Assembly (NCBI GenBank): GCA_003367665.1
Contig: QKXI01000007.1
Location: forward strand, 62,001 to 126,000
Length of the DNA stretch: 64,000 bases
Direction: 5' to 3'
Origin: Leifsonia sp. ku-ls
Lineage (GTDB): Bacteria; Actinomycetota; Actinomycetes; Actinomycetales; Microbacteriaceae
Of this stretch, positions 45,413-54,819 are shown in pieces. The notes under the pieces are model-generated. The model was not told where the DNA came from. It searched no databases and worked only from the letters and a program-made list of their open reading frames with translations. Each line of letters starts with the position of its first letter. The first letter of the stretch is position 1. Both the position numbers and the translations under genes were made by a program.

Positions 45413-47248
45413 GTGGAGACAGCAGCAGCACCCGTTCCGGACGACCCCGCCGAGGAGTCCCAGCGGCCCGGCGTGCACGCGGGAAGTTTCGCCGCGGAGC
45501 ACCTGTCGCCGTCCTTCCCGGAGCGCGCGGCCTGGGGCACCGCGGGCAAGCTCCGGGCGTGGCAGGCGGAGGCCCTCGACGCCTACTTCGAGCACGAGCC
45601 GCGGGACTTCCTCGCCGCCGCGACGCCCGGCGCCGGCAAGACGACGTTCGCCCTCCGCCTCGCCACCGAGCTGCTCTCGCGGCGTGTGGTCGAGCGCGTG
45701 ACCGTGGTCGCCCCGACCGAGCACCTCAAGCGGCAGTGGGCGGAGGCGGCCTCCCGGGTCGGCCTGCACCTCGACCCCGACTTCAAGAACTCCGACGGCC
45801 GCTACGCCCGCCACTATCGCGGTGTCGCGGTCACCTACGCGCAGGTGGCCATGCGCCCCAGCCTGCACAAGGACATCACCGAGGCCCACCGGACACTCGT
45901 CATCCTCGACGAGGTGCACCACGGCGGCGACGCCCTCAGCTGGGGCGACGGCATCCGCGAGGCCTTCGAGCGGGCGACCCGCCGGCTCTCCCTGACCGGG
46001 ACCCCGTTCCGCTCCGACACCGCGCCCATCCCGTTCGTGACCTACCTGCCCGACCGCCAGGGCATCCGCACGTCCGTCACCGACTACAACTACGGGTACG
46101 GGCGGGCACTGGAGGACGGCGTCGTCCGTCCCGTGATTTTCATGGTCTACGCCGGCCACATGCGCTGGCGGACCAAGACCGGCGACGAGATGGAGGCGCG
46201 CCTCGGCGAGGGCAACACCAAGGACATCACCTCGCAGGCCTGGCGGACCGCCCTCGACCCCAAGGGCGAGTGGATCCCCGCTGTGCTGGCGGCCGCCGAC
46301 CGCCGGCTGACCGAGGTGCGCAACGCCATCCCCGACGCCGGCGGTCTGGTCATCGCGACCGACCACTACGCGGCGCGCGCGTACGCCGACATCCTCCAGC
46401 AGATCTCGGGCGAGCCGGTGACGGTCGTCCTCTCCGACGAGAAGGAGGCAAGCGACCGGATCGAGGCCTTCTCTAAGGGCGACTCGCGCTGGATGGTCGC
46501 CGTGCGGATGGTCTCCGAGGGCGTCGACGTGCCGCGGCTCGCCGTCGGCGTGTACGCCACGAGCGCGTCCACGCCGCTGTTCTTCGCGCAGGCGATCGGC
46601 CGTTTCGTGCGTGCCCGCCGCCGCGGCGAGACGGCCTCGGTGTTCCTGCCGAACGTGCCGACGCTGATGGCGCTGGCGAACGCGCTCGAGCTCGAACGCG
46701 ACCACGCGCTCGACCGTGTGGCGGATCCGAACGCCGAGGGGGACCTGTGGAACCCCGAGGACGCGATGGTCGCGGAGGCGAACCGCGAGGAGCGCGCGTC
46801 GGAGGCGCTGACCGAGCAGTTCGCGTTCGAGGCGCTCGGGTCGGAGGCCAACTTCGACCGGGTCGTGTACGACGGCAAGGAGTTCGGCGGCTTCGCCGTG
46901 CCCGGCACCGACGAGGAGCTCGACTTCATCGGCCTTCCCGGCATCCTGGAGCCCGAGCAGGTGCACGAGCTGCTGCTCCAGCGTCAGCAGAGGCAGGCGC
47001 GCAGGCACTCGTCGCGACCGGCCGCGGCGGAGGGCCACCCGCCGGCGCCGCTGCACCGCACGCTCAAGGAGCAGCGTCAGCTGCTGAACAGCCTGGTGGG
47101 CCTGTACTCGAAGAATTCGGGGGAGCCGCACGGCCTGATCCACGCCGAGCTCCGGCGGGTCTGCGGCGGTCCCGCGGTCGCGCAGGCGAGCGTGACGCAG
47201 CTGCAGGCGCGCATCGACTTCCTGCGGAAGCGGCTGGGGTCGCACTAG
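45413..47248 (+). CDS. DEAD/DEAH-box helicase (superfamily 2)
   Basis: 611-residue SF2 helicase-like protein. The N-terminal RecA-like domain has the Q-like RAWQAEALDAYF, Walker A ATPGAGKTTFAL, motif II VILDEVHHGGD and motif III LTGTPFR; the second domain has VSEGVDVPRLAVGVYAT and QAIGRFVRARR (motif VI). A helical C-terminal region follows with a Gln/Arg-rich segment. It resembles actinobacterial helicases of unknown role rather than RecQ or UvrB. The GTG at 45413 avoids overlap with the divergent SGNH gene. Confidence 0.87.
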   Translation: METAAAPVPDDPAEESQRPGVHAGSFAAEHLSPSFPERAAWGTAGKLRAWQAEALDAYFEHEPRDFLAAATPGAGKTTFALRLATELLSRRVVERVTVVAPTEHLKRQWAEAASRVGLHLDPDFKNSDGRYARHYRGVAVTYAQVAMRPSLHKDITEAHRTLVILDEVHHGGDALSWGDGIREAFERATRRLSLTGTPFRSDTAPIPFVTYLPDRQGIRTSVTDYNYGYGRALEDGVVRPVIFMVYAGHMRWRTKTGDEMEARLGEGNTKDITSQAWRTALDPKGEWIPAVLAAADRRLTEVRNAIPDAGGLVIATDHYAARAYADILQQISGEPVTVVLSDEKEASDRIEAFSKGDSRWMVAVRMVSEGVDVPRLAVGVYATSASTPLFFAQAIGRFVRARRRGETASVFLPNVPTLMALANALELERDHALDRVADPNAEGDLWNPEDAMVAEANREERASEALTEQFAFEALGSEANFDRVVYDGKEFGGFAVPGTDEELDFIGLPGILEPEQVHELLLQRQQRQARRHSSRPAAAEGHPPAPLHRTLKEQRQLLNSLVGLYSKNSGEPHGLIHAELRRVCGGPAVAQASVTQLQARIDFLRKRLGSH

Positions 47249-47308
47249 TCGCCAGGGCGGCGGGCTTAGGCACGCCGAACCTTCGTGGCGCCGCGTGCGC
47301 CGGCTTCC

Positions 47309-47314
47309 TAGGCT
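47309..47314 (+). promoter_or_regulatory. Candidate -10 box for the VIT1-type transporter gene
   Basis: TAGGCT ends six bases before the ATG at 47321, with no ribosome binding site between. Leaderless expression is likely. Confidence 0.45.
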
Positions 47315-47320
47315 GAGCGC

Positions 47321-48067
47321 ATGAGCGAGACGAGTGGAGCCGCCGGGCGGGACCCCGAGGCCGCGCAGCATCCGGACGAACCGCACCGCGGGGGACTCGC
47401 GCAGCGACTGAACTGGCTGCGCGCCGGGGTGCTCGGTGCCAACGATGGGATCGTCTCCGTGGCGGCGGTGGTGGTGGGCGTGGCGGGCGCCACCGAGTCG
47501 ATTCCGGCCATCGTGACCGCCGGGCTCGCCGCCCTGGTGGGCGGTGCGATCTCGATGGCGCTCGGCGAGTACGTGTCGGTGAGCAGCCAGCGCGACAGCG
47601 AGCGGGCGCTCATCGCGAAGGAGCGCCGGGAGCTCGCGGAGATGCCGGAGCGGGAGCTGGATGAGCTGACGGGCCTGTACGAACAGCGCGGACTCTCGCC
47701 GGCGACGGCGCGTCAGGTCGCGATCGAGCTCACCGAGCACGACGCGCTGGCCGCCCACCTGTCGGCCGAGCTCGGCATCGACCAGGACGACGTGGTGAGC
47801 CCGTGGCATGCCGCCCTGGCGTCGGCGGTGGCGTTCACGTGCGGCGCGGTGCTCCCGATGCTCACCATCCTGCTTCCGCCGGAGATCCGCATCCCGGTGA
47901 CCTTCGTGGCCGTGCTGGTCGCCCTCGCGATCACGGGCTATGTGGCCGCCTGGATCGGCGGCAGTCCGCGCGGTCGTGCGATGATCCGGGTGGTGATCGG
48001 CGGCGCCCTGGCTCTGGCCGCGACGTTCGCCATCGGCTCGCTGCTCGGGACGACGGTCACCGGCTAG
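47321..48067 (+). CDS. VIT1/CCC1 family membrane transporter
   Basis: 248-residue integral membrane protein of the VIT1/CCC1 (DUF125) family, whose eukaryotic members move iron or manganese into vacuoles. The first helix carries RAGVLGANDGIVSVAAVVVG, then ISMALGEYVSVSSQRDSERA, an acidic Glu-rich cytoplasmic helix pair (KERRELAEMPERELDELT) and three C-terminal helices. A second family member at 57059 has an added N-terminal domain. Transported metal is not known. Confidence 0.9.
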   Translation: MSETSGAAGRDPEAAQHPDEPHRGGLAQRLNWLRAGVLGANDGIVSVAAVVVGVAGATESIPAIVTAGLAALVGGAISMALGEYVSVSSQRDSERALIAKERRELAEMPERELDELTGLYEQRGLSPATARQVAIELTEHDALAAHLSAELGIDQDDVVSPWHAALASAVAFTCGAVLPMLTILLPPEIRIPVTFVAVLVALAITGYVAAWIGGSPRGRAMIRVVIGGALALAATFAIGSLLGTTVTG

Positions 48068-48085
48068 GGAGAGGGAGGACACCGG

Positions 48086-48963
48086 ATGGTGGATGCGCAG
48101 AACACGGACGAGACCGCCGGCGCCGTGACGCCGGGGGCCGCCTCCCCGACCGGGGGCGGGACCGAGACCGTCGTCACGAAGGCGGGACTCAAGGACAAGG
48201 CGGAGATCGTCCGCGACTGGCTGCCGCGGTACACGGGCACGCCCGTGGAGGAGTTCGGCGAGTATGTGCTGCTGACGAACTTCGGCGACTACGTCGAGCG
48301 GTTCGCCGAGTGGTACGGCGCCGAGGTGCGCGGCTCGACCGGTCGATGCCGAACGCGACGGCGGGCGGCATCACGATGGTGGACTTCGGGATGGGCAGCC
48401 CCAACGCCGCGACGATCATGGATCTGCTCAGCGCTGTCTGTCCGAAGGCGGCGCTGTTTCTGGGCAAGTGCGGCGGCGTGAAGCGGAAGAGCCGGCTCGG
48501 CGACCTGGTGCTGCCGATCGCGGCCATCCGAGGCGAAGGCACATCTAACGACTACCTTCCGCCGGAGGTTCCCGCGCTGCCGGCGTTCCAGCTGCAGCGG
48601 GCCGTGTCGTCGACGATCCGCGACTTCCAGCAGGACTACTGGACCGGCACGGTCTACACCACCAACCGCCGGGTGTGGGAGCACGACGACACGTTCAAGC
48701 AGTACCTGAAGCGGACGCGGTGCATGGCGGTCGACATGGAGACCGCGACGGTGTTCGCGGCCGGTTTCGCCAACCGCATCCCGAGCGGCGCGCTGCTGCT
48801 GGTGTCGGATCAGCCGATGACACCGGAGGGTGTGAAGACGGCGGAGAGCGACCGCGGGGTGACGCGCGACTTCGTCGAGCGGCACATCCGGATTGGCGTG
48901 GAGGCGTTGCGGCTGGTGCGCCGCAACGGCCGCAGCGTGCGCCACCTGCGCTTCGAGGAATAG
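48086..48963 (+). pseudogene. amn: AMP nucleosidase, interrupted by a frameshift
   Basis: AMP nucleosidase splits AMP into adenine and ribose 5-phosphate. The first frame from the ATG at 48086 gives the N-terminal part up to about EWYGAEVRG (near 48335), then reads into nonsense. The next frame continues the protein without loss as SMPNATAGGITMVDFGMG, GKCGGVKRKSRLGDLVLPIA, EGTSNDYLPPEVPALPAF and DMETATVFA to the stop at 48963. A single missing base between about 48325 and 48345 explains this. Every later family motif is intact, so the break is recent or a sequencing error. The ATG has GGGAGGA upstream. A restart at ATG 48346 would lack the N-terminal domain. Confidence 0.85.
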
Positions 48964-48977
48964 CCAGCCGAGGGACG

Positions 48978-51900
48978 TCATCGGAAGTCCCGGGAGACGG
49001 TGCGGATGCCGGTGTCGAGCGCCTCGAGCTTGTCGGCCACCACGTTGACGACGCCCTCCTCGCTGCGCTCGAGGATGCCCCGCACGATCATCGCCGGCGC
49101 CTGACGGGCCACCCGGCGGTAGCGGTTCCAGACGCCGACCGGGCACACCACGTTGACCATGCCCGTCTCGTCCTCGATGTTGAGGAAGGTCACGCCCGCG
49201 GCCGTGGCGGGCCGCTGCCGGTGGGTCACGACGCCGCCCACCTCGATGCGGCGGCCCGACTCGCCGGTGGTGAGCCGGTCGGCCGGGTAGACCCCGCGCG
49301 CGGCGAGGGCGGGGCGCAGGAAACGGATGGGATGGTCGTCGGTCGAGATGCCGGTGGCCCACAGGTCGCTGGCCAGCTGCTCGGCGGGGGAGAGCAGGGG
49401 GAGCAGCGGCGGCTGGACCGTGATCGCGGTGCCCGCGAGATACTCCGGGCGCTCCTGCGCGGCGTTGCCGGCCTCCCAGATGGCCTGCCGCCTGCTCAGG
49501 TCGAAGCCCTCGAACGCGCCCGCCGCGGCGAGCGCCTCCAGCTGGGCGGTGTTGAGGCCCGTCCGGCGGGCGAGGTCGCCGAGGTCGCGGTAGGGGCCGG
49601 AGGCCTCGCGTTCGGCGACGATGCGCTCCGCGAGCTTCTCGCCGATGGAGGTGACGCCCGCGAGTCCCAGCCGGACGGCGTGGCGGGCGTCGCGCCGGTG
49701 GGCGGCGAAGTCCAGCGGGATCGCCGGATCGAACGGGTCGATCGGCGGCTGGTCGGTCTCGAGGCACGGGTCGCTGCCGGTGGGACCGGGCCGGGCCTCG
49801 TCGAGCGGTTCGAGCAGGGGGAAGACGCCGGATCGCTGGATGTCGGGACGGTGCACCACGACCCCGTGCCGCCGGGCGTCGGCGGTGAGGGTGCGGGGCG
49901 AGTAGAACCCCATCGGCTGGGCGCGCAGCAGCGCGGCGAGGAACGCGCCGGGGTAGTGCAGCTTCATCCAGGAGCTGACGTACACCAGCAGCGCGAAGCT
50001 GATGGCGTGGCTCTCTGCGAACCCGAAGTTCGCGAACGCCTCGATCTTCTCGTAGATCGCGTCGGCGTCGTCTCCGGTGATGCCGTTGGACGCCATCCCG
50101 TCGTACAGCTTGGCCTTCAGCGCCCCGATCTTCTCGACGCCGCGCTTGGAGCCCATGGCGCGGCGGAGGAGGTCGGCGTCTTCCGCGGTGCAGTCGCCGA
50201 CCGCGACCGCCATCTGCATCAGCTGCTCCTGGAACAGCGGGACGCCCATCGTGCGTTCGAGCACGGGGACGAGCGACGGGTGCAGGTAGGTCACCCGCTC
50301 CTTGCCGAGCTTGCGGCGGATGTACGGATGCACCGCGCCGCCCTGGATGGGACCGGGCCGGATGAGCGCGATCTCGATCACGAGGTCGTAGAAGCTGCGC
50401 GGCTGCAGTCGCGGCAGGGTGCCGATCTGGGCGCGGCTCTCCACCTGGAACACGCCGATCGAGTCGGCCCGGCAGAGCATGTCGTACACGCCCTGCTCCT
50501 CTTTCGGGATGCGGTCGAGCGTCCACCGCTCGCCGAGCGACGCCTCGATGGTGCGCATGGCATAGTCGAGCGCGGAGAGCATCCCGAGGCCCAGCAGGTC
50601 GAACTTCACGAGGCCCATCCACGCGCAGTCGTCTTTGTCCCACTGGAGCACCGTGCGGCCCTCCATGCGGGCGTGCTCGATCGGGCACACCTCGCCGACG
50701 GGACGGTCGGTGAGCACCATGCCGCCCGAGTGGATGCCGAGGTGGCGCGGGAACTTCAGCACCTGCTGGGCGAGGCCGACCACGTCGTCGGGGATGTCGT
50801 GGTCGTCGCTGGTCTGGACGGTGCCCCACGAGTCGATCTGCTTGCTCCAGGCGTCCTGCTGGCCGGTGGAGTAGCCGAGCGCCTTGGCCATGTCGCGCAC
50901 CGCGTTCTTTGGCCGGTAGGTGATGACGTTGGCGACCTGCGCCGCGTTGTGCCGGCCGTAGGTGCGGTAGACGTACTGGATGACCTCCTCGCGCCGGTCG
51001 GAGTCGAAGTCGACGTCGATGTCGGGCTCTTCTTCTCGCATGCTGGAGAGGAAGCGCTCGAACGGCAGGTCGTACTTGATGGAGTCGACCGCGGTGATGC
51101 CGAGCAGGTAGCAGACGGCCGAGTTGGCGGCGGAGCCGCGGCCCTGGCAGAGGATGCCCTGCTCGCGCGCGTAGCGCACGATGTCGTGGACGATGAGGAA
51201 GTAGCCCGGGAAGTCCTTCGCCTCGATCACGTCGAGCTCGCGTTCGATGCGCTCCCGCTTCTCCGGGGTGCGGTCGAGGTCGGGGTAGCGCTCGGCGGCG
51301 CCGCGCCAGGTGAGCTCGCGCAGCCAGCTCATCGGTGTGTGCCCCTCCGGCACCGGCAGCTTCGGGAGCTTCGGGCGGGCGCTGCGGAGTCGGAAGGACA
51401 GGTCGTCCGCCACCTCGACCGTGCGCTCGACGGCGCCGGGGTAGCGGGCGAACCTCCGCGCCATCTCGGCGCCGCTGCGCAGGTGGGCGGCGCCGGAGGC
51501 CGGCAGCCAGCCGTCGAGCTCGTCGAGGCTGCGCCGGGCGCGCACGGCCGCGACCGCGGTGGCGAGCGGGTACTGGGCGGGGCTCGCGTAGTGGACGTTG
51601 TTAGTGGCGACCGTCGGCAGCCCGAGGCGGCCGGCGATGCGCGTGAGGATGTCGTTGTCGGTGGAGTCGCGCGGGCCGCCCTGGTCGATCAGCTCGACGA
51701 GGACGTTGTCGGCCCCGAACAGCTCGACCAGCCGGGCGACCTCGCGCTCGGCCGCCCGCTCGCCGCGCTCCGCGCCCTCCGCACCACGGGAGAGGGCGCG
51801 GCGGACGTCTCCCTTGCGGCAGCCGGTCAGCACCATCCACTGGCCGCCCGACTGCTCGGCGAGCTCGTCGAGGCGGTACACCGGACGCCCCTTCTCCTCG

Positions 51901-52382
51901 CCGGCGAGCTGCCCGGCGGTGATCGCCGATGCGAGCCGGTGGTAGCCCTCCTGGCGGCGGGCGAGCACCACGAGGTGGCTGCCCTCGGGGTCGGGCTCGC
52001 CGTTCTGCGGCTTGCTGAGCGACAGCGACAGCTCGGCGCCGAACACCGTCTTGACCCGGTCGTAGGCCTCCGCCGCCTCGGCGAGGTGGACGACGCCGTA
52101 CAGGCCGTCGTGGTCGGTGAGCCCGAGCGCGTGCAGGTTGAGCCGGGTTGCCTCCTCCAGCAGCTCCTCCGGCGAGGAGGCGCCGTCGAGGAAGCTGAAG
52201 TTGCTGTGCGCGTGCAGCTCGGCGTACGGGACGACGCCCTCGGTCGTCTCGGGGATGGCCTGCGGAACGTACTTCTGCCGCTTGCGCGACGACGGCCGTT
52301 CGTCGGTCTGCTGCCCGGTGCGGCGACCGGAGAGCCGCCGCTCGAACTCGGCCCACGGGATGGGCGGATTGTTCCAGCCCAT
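48978..52382 (-). CDS. dnaE2: Error-prone DNA polymerase DnaE2 (ImuC)
   Basis: C-family polymerase of 1134 residues doing translesion synthesis with ImuA' and ImuB. The PHP domain begins YAELHAHSNFSFLDG near residue 55; the palm acids are in EPDIDVDFDSDRRE; GRGSAANSAVCYLLGIT, the HhH region (SIGEKLAERIVAE) and a C-terminal OB fold (GGVVTHRQRPATAAG) follow. The ATG overlaps the imuB stop by one base (TGATG). It is the third gene of the LexA-controlled imuA'-imuB-dnaE2 operon. The longer open frame upstream is a shadow of imuB. Confidence 0.96.
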   Translation of the reverse strand: MGWNNPPIPWAEFERRLSGRRTGQQTDERPSSRKRQKYVPQAIPETTEGVVPYAELHAHSNFSFLDGASSPEELLEEATRLNLHALGLTDHDGLYGVVHLAEAAEAYDRVKTVFGAELSLSLSKPQNGEPDPEGSHLVVLARRQEGYHRLASAITAGQLAGEEKGRPVYRLDELAEQSGGQWMVLTGCRKGDVRRALSRGAEGAERGERAAEREVARLVELFGADNVLVELIDQGGPRDSTDNDILTRIAGRLGLPTVATNNVHYASPAQYPLATAVAAVRARRSLDELDGWLPASGAAHLRSGAEMARRFARYPGAVERTVEVADDLSFRLRSARPKLPKLPVPEGHTPMSWLRELTWRGAAERYPDLDRTPEKRERIERELDVIEAKDFPGYFLIVHDIVRYAREQGILCQGRGSAANSAVCYLLGITAVDSIKYDLPFERFLSSMREEEPDIDVDFDSDRREEVIQYVYRTYGRHNAAQVANVITYRPKNAVRDMAKALGYSTGQQDAWSKQIDSWGTVQTSDDHDIPDDVVGLAQQVLKFPRHLGIHSGGMVLTDRPVGEVCPIEHARMEGRTVLQWDKDDCAWMGLVKFDLLGLGMLSALDYAMRTIEASLGERWTLDRIPKEEQGVYDMLCRADSIGVFQVESRAQIGTLPRLQPRSFYDLVIEIALIRPGPIQGGAVHPYIRRKLGKERVTYLHPSLVPVLERTMGVPLFQEQLMQMAVAVGDCTAEDADLLRRAMGSKRGVEKIGALKAKLYDGMASNGITGDDADAIYEKIEAFANFGFAESHAISFALLVYVSSWMKLHYPGAFLAALLRAQPMGFYSPRTLTADARRHGVVVHRPDIQRSGVFPLLEPLDEARPGPTGSDPCLETDQPPIDPFDPAIPLDFAAHRRDARHAVRLGLAGVTSIGEKLAERIVAEREASGPYRDLGDLARRTGLNTAQLEALAAAGAFEGFDLSRRQAIWEAGNAAQERPEYLAGTAITVQPPLLPLLSPAEQLASDLWATGISTDDHPIRFLRPALAARGVYPADRLTTGESGRRIEVGGVVTHRQRPATAAGVTFLNIEDETGMVNVVCPVGVWNRYRRVARQAPAMIVRGILERSEEGVVNVVADKLEALDTGIRTVSRDFR

Positions 52383-53947
52383 CAGTCGTACCGTGCCTCT
52401 GCGAACCAGCCGGACCCGGCCAGGGCGAGCAGCCACGCGGTGCCGTCGGCGTCGACCAGCTGGAAGCGGTGCATCGCGCGGGAGAGCGAGGCGTCCCACC
52501 ACCGCTCGCGCACCGGCCACGGACCCGCCCACGAGTCGACCGGCCGGGCGTCGGCGGCCGCGCCGGTGGGGGAGAAGCGGGCGATCGGCGCCGTCACGTC
52601 GCCCCGGTCGGTGACCTCGACCGTTGCGCCCTCCTCGGTGAGCACGGCGACCGGACGCGGCACCTCGAACACCGTGGACGGCGCGGGGGCCGGCAGCGAG
52701 CCCGGCCACGGCCGGTCGGCGCGCGGGACCCCCACCGGCCGGTCGCCCCACGGCACGAGCACCTGCCGCTCGGCGGGCGCCCGGCCTCCGCCGATCGTGG
52801 CCGTGACCACGGCCTCGTGCCCGAGCATGCTCTGCACGCGCGTGAGCCCGTGGTGGATGCGCTCGTCGGCCCCGCCGCCCCAGAGGCCGTCCTCGTGGTG
52901 GCCGATGTCGTCGACCGCCGCGGGCTCCAGCATCACACGGGCGATCGGGGAGGCCAGGCCGCTGTCGACGGCGCCGGCGCCCTGCAGCTGCCAGCGCACC
53001 CGGTCGACGACGTCGGGCGCGGAGAACAGCCGCGGGTGCAGCCAGGTGCGCTCGCTGACCCGGCCGGACTCGTCGGTCACCTCCACCCGCAACGAGGTGC
53101 ACACGAGGCCGGCCTTGGTGAGGCCGGCGACGAACTGCTCGGCGGTGCCGCGGACGGCGAAGGTCACCTGGTCGACGCGGTCGAGCGGAGGCTCGAACTC
53201 GATGGCGCGGTCGAGCTGCTTCGGCGGCGTGCGCGGGACGACCGCCGTGGCGTCGAGCCCGCTGGCCAGGGTGTACGCCACCTCGCCCCGCTCGCCGAAC
53301 CGCTCGCGCAGGTCGACGCGGGAGAGGGCGGCGAGGTCGCCCAGGGTGTGCAGCCCGAGCCGCCGGAGCAGCGGCGTCAGCTCGGTCAGGCCGAGCTGGG
53401 AGACCGGCAGCGGCGCGAGGAACGCGGGAGAGCCGCCCGGTGGGATCACCCGCACGCGGGCGGCCCCGGTGGAGCGGGCGGCCTGCTCGGCCGCGAACGG
53501 GCCGTCGGCGACGCCCACCCGCGCCTCGGGCAGCCCCAGCCCCTCCAGGCAGCGCAGCAGCTCGGCGGCCGCCGCCTCCTCGCCGCCGTAGTACCGCGCC
53601 GGCCCGCGCGCCCGCAGCACGCAGGTGCCCGGCCGCACCGGCTGGACCCCTGGCGTGATCTCCTCGACCGCCGCCAGCACCGGCTCGAACGCCCGCGCGT
53701 CGAGCACCGGGTCGTACGGCACGACCTCGAGCTGCGGACAGCGCGCCTGCGCCTCGCGCATCCGCAGCCCCCGCTTGACCCCGTCGGCCCTGGCCGCGGC
53801 GGAGCAGGCGAAGACCACGCCCTTCTCGACCAGCGCCACCGGGAGGTCGTCGGGCAGCTCGAGCGCCTGTCGGGCCGCCACGATCGGCCAGTCGGGATAC
53901 CACAGCACGATCGCCCGGGTGACGGCGTGCTCCGCCCTGACCGACAT
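52382..53947 (-). CDS. imuB: Inactive Y-family polymerase ImuB
   Basis: 521-residue Y-family-like protein that links ImuA' and DnaE2 to the beta clamp. The N-terminal palm begins AIVLWYPDWPIVAARQA, where the usual catalytic Asp motif of Y-family polymerases is replaced, and the region expected to read S-x-D-E is RPGTCVLRARGPARYYG, so both metal-binding sites are lost. This fits ImuB as a non-catalytic scaffold. The thumb and little-finger domains follow, then an extended C-terminal tail for partner binding. It follows imuA' directly. Confidence 0.93.
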   Translation of the reverse strand: MSVRAEHAVTRAIVLWYPDWPIVAARQALELPDDLPVALVEKGVVFACSAAARADGVKRGLRMREAQARCPQLEVVPYDPVLDARAFEPVLAAVEEITPGVQPVRPGTCVLRARGPARYYGGEEAAAAELLRCLEGLGLPEARVGVADGPFAAEQAARSTGAARVRVIPPGGSPAFLAPLPVSQLGLTELTPLLRRLGLHTLGDLAALSRVDLRERFGERGEVAYTLASGLDATAVVPRTPPKQLDRAIEFEPPLDRVDQVTFAVRGTAEQFVAGLTKAGLVCTSLRVEVTDESGRVSERTWLHPRLFSAPDVVDRVRWQLQGAGAVDSGLASPIARVMLEPAAVDDIGHHEDGLWGGGADERIHHGLTRVQSMLGHEAVVTATIGGGRAPAERQVLVPWGDRPVGVPRADRPWPGSLPAPAPSTVFEVPRPVAVLTEEGATVEVTDRGDVTAPIARFSPTGAAADARPVDSWAGPWPVRERWWDASLSRAMHRFQLVDADGTAWLLALAGSGWFAEARYD

Positions 53948-54727
53948 CTAGCCCACCGCCTCGAGCCGCGTCGGGCCGGAGGCGGTGGAGACACGGGAGC
54001 CGCCCGAACCGCCGGAGCCGGAGCCGCCGGACCGCTCGGCGAGGAACTGCTCGGCCAGGAACTGCTCGGCGAGGAACTGCTCGTCCGGCGCGGGCAGCCA
54101 CAGCTCGGCGGTGCGCCGGGGGCCGGAGCCGCCGCGCGGCACGGACTCCACGGTCACCCGCCGCGACGACAGGTAGCCGTTGCCCGCGCCCAGGCCGTCC
54201 CACCCGCTGCGGGCGACCGTGAGCGTCGCCTCGACCTGCGGCCAGTCGCCCGCGACGATGAGGGTCGTCTCACGCTGTCGCAGGCGGGCGCTCAGCCGGG
54301 CGATGTCGCCGTCTCGGGCGCGGGAGGGCGGCGCCACCACGACCACGCTGAGCACGTCGACGACCGCCGCCGTCACCGTCAGCCAGTCGTCGCCCGGATG
54401 CGGAACCAGCACCAGTCTCTCCAGGTCGATGCCGAACCGCCCGGCCGCCTCCGCGCCGAAGTCGGGCATGCCGACCACCCCGCACCACGCCCCGGCGGCG
54501 CTCGGGCCGGCCAGCATGGCCATGAGCAGCGTCGTCGACCCGCGCACCGCATACGCGGCGCCGGCCTTGAGCGCCCCGCCGGGCAGCAGCGGCGAGAGCG
54601 CCGGATGCGTCTGCAGCGTGCGGCTCTCGAGCTTGGTGGCCTGCATCTGCCGGATGCGGGTCTGCAGCTCGTGCACCTGCGCCCGGTCGGCGACCGGTTC
54701 GCGGAGGTGGGGAGCTGCCGAGGTCAT
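53948..54727 (-). CDS. imuA': RecA-like mutasome protein ImuA'
   Basis: 259-residue RecA-fold accessory protein of the SOS mutasome. The core reads GGALKAGAAYAVRGSTTLLM, where Walker A is degenerate, and DDWLTVTAAVVDVLSVVVV. The C-terminal tail holds a three-fold repeat of EQFLA followed by a Gly/Ser linker; in mycobacteria the C-terminus contacts ImuB. The ATG at 54727 has a perfect LexA box 11 bases upstream. It is the first gene of the operon. Confidence 0.88.
   Translation of the reverse strand: MTSAAPHLREPVADRAQVHELQTRIRQMQATKLESRTLQTHPALSPLLPGGALKAGAAYAVRGSTTLLMAMLAGPSAAGAWCGVVGMPDFGAEAAGRFGIDLERLVLVPHPGDDWLTVTAAVVDVLSVVVVAPPSRARDGDIARLSARLRQRETTLIVAGDWPQVEATLTVARSGWDGLGAGNGYLSSRRVTVESVPRGGSGPRRTAELWLPAPDEQFLAEQFLAEQFLAERSGGSGSGGSGGSRVSTASGPTRLEAVG
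54035..54079. repeat. 15-base in-frame tandem repeat in imuA'
   Basis: Three 15-base copies of a unit close to CTCGGCGAGGAACTG encode EQFLA three times in the ImuA' tail. The middle copy differs by one base. Such a repeat could change copy number by slippage without breaking the frame. Confidence 0.85.
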
Positions 54728-54737
54728 GCACCCATTT

Positions 54738-54753
54738 TCGAACATATGTTCGA
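54738..54753. promoter_or_regulatory. LexA (SOS) box of imuA'-imuB-dnaE2
   Basis: TCGAACATATGTTCGA is a perfect 16-base palindrome, extended to 18 as TTCGAACATATGTTCGAA, matching the actinobacterial LexA box. It is 11 to 26 bases before the imuA' ATG. It could also touch the divergent NUDIX gene, whose start is 67 bases away. Confidence 0.9.
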
Positions 54754-54819
54754 ACCGCGCAAATGGAAATCTGCGGGTTGTGGAGAACGCTCCGTCGTGC
54801 CACGCCCCACAATGGACCC

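Noticed and set aside
48346-48963. Short AMP nucleosidase starting at the internal ATG 48346
   Set aside because: The upstream frame still encodes the matching N-terminal part and has its own ribosome binding site, so a frameshift in one gene explains both halves better.
48675-53591. Giant plus-strand open frame across dnaE2 and imuB
   Set aside because: Antisense shadow: no start signal, low-complexity product, and it covers two well-supported genes.
52383-54203. Extension of dnaE2 upstream to 54203
   Set aside because: This stretch is imuB and imuA' in another frame. DnaE2 homologues start just before the PHP domain, matching the ATG at 52382.
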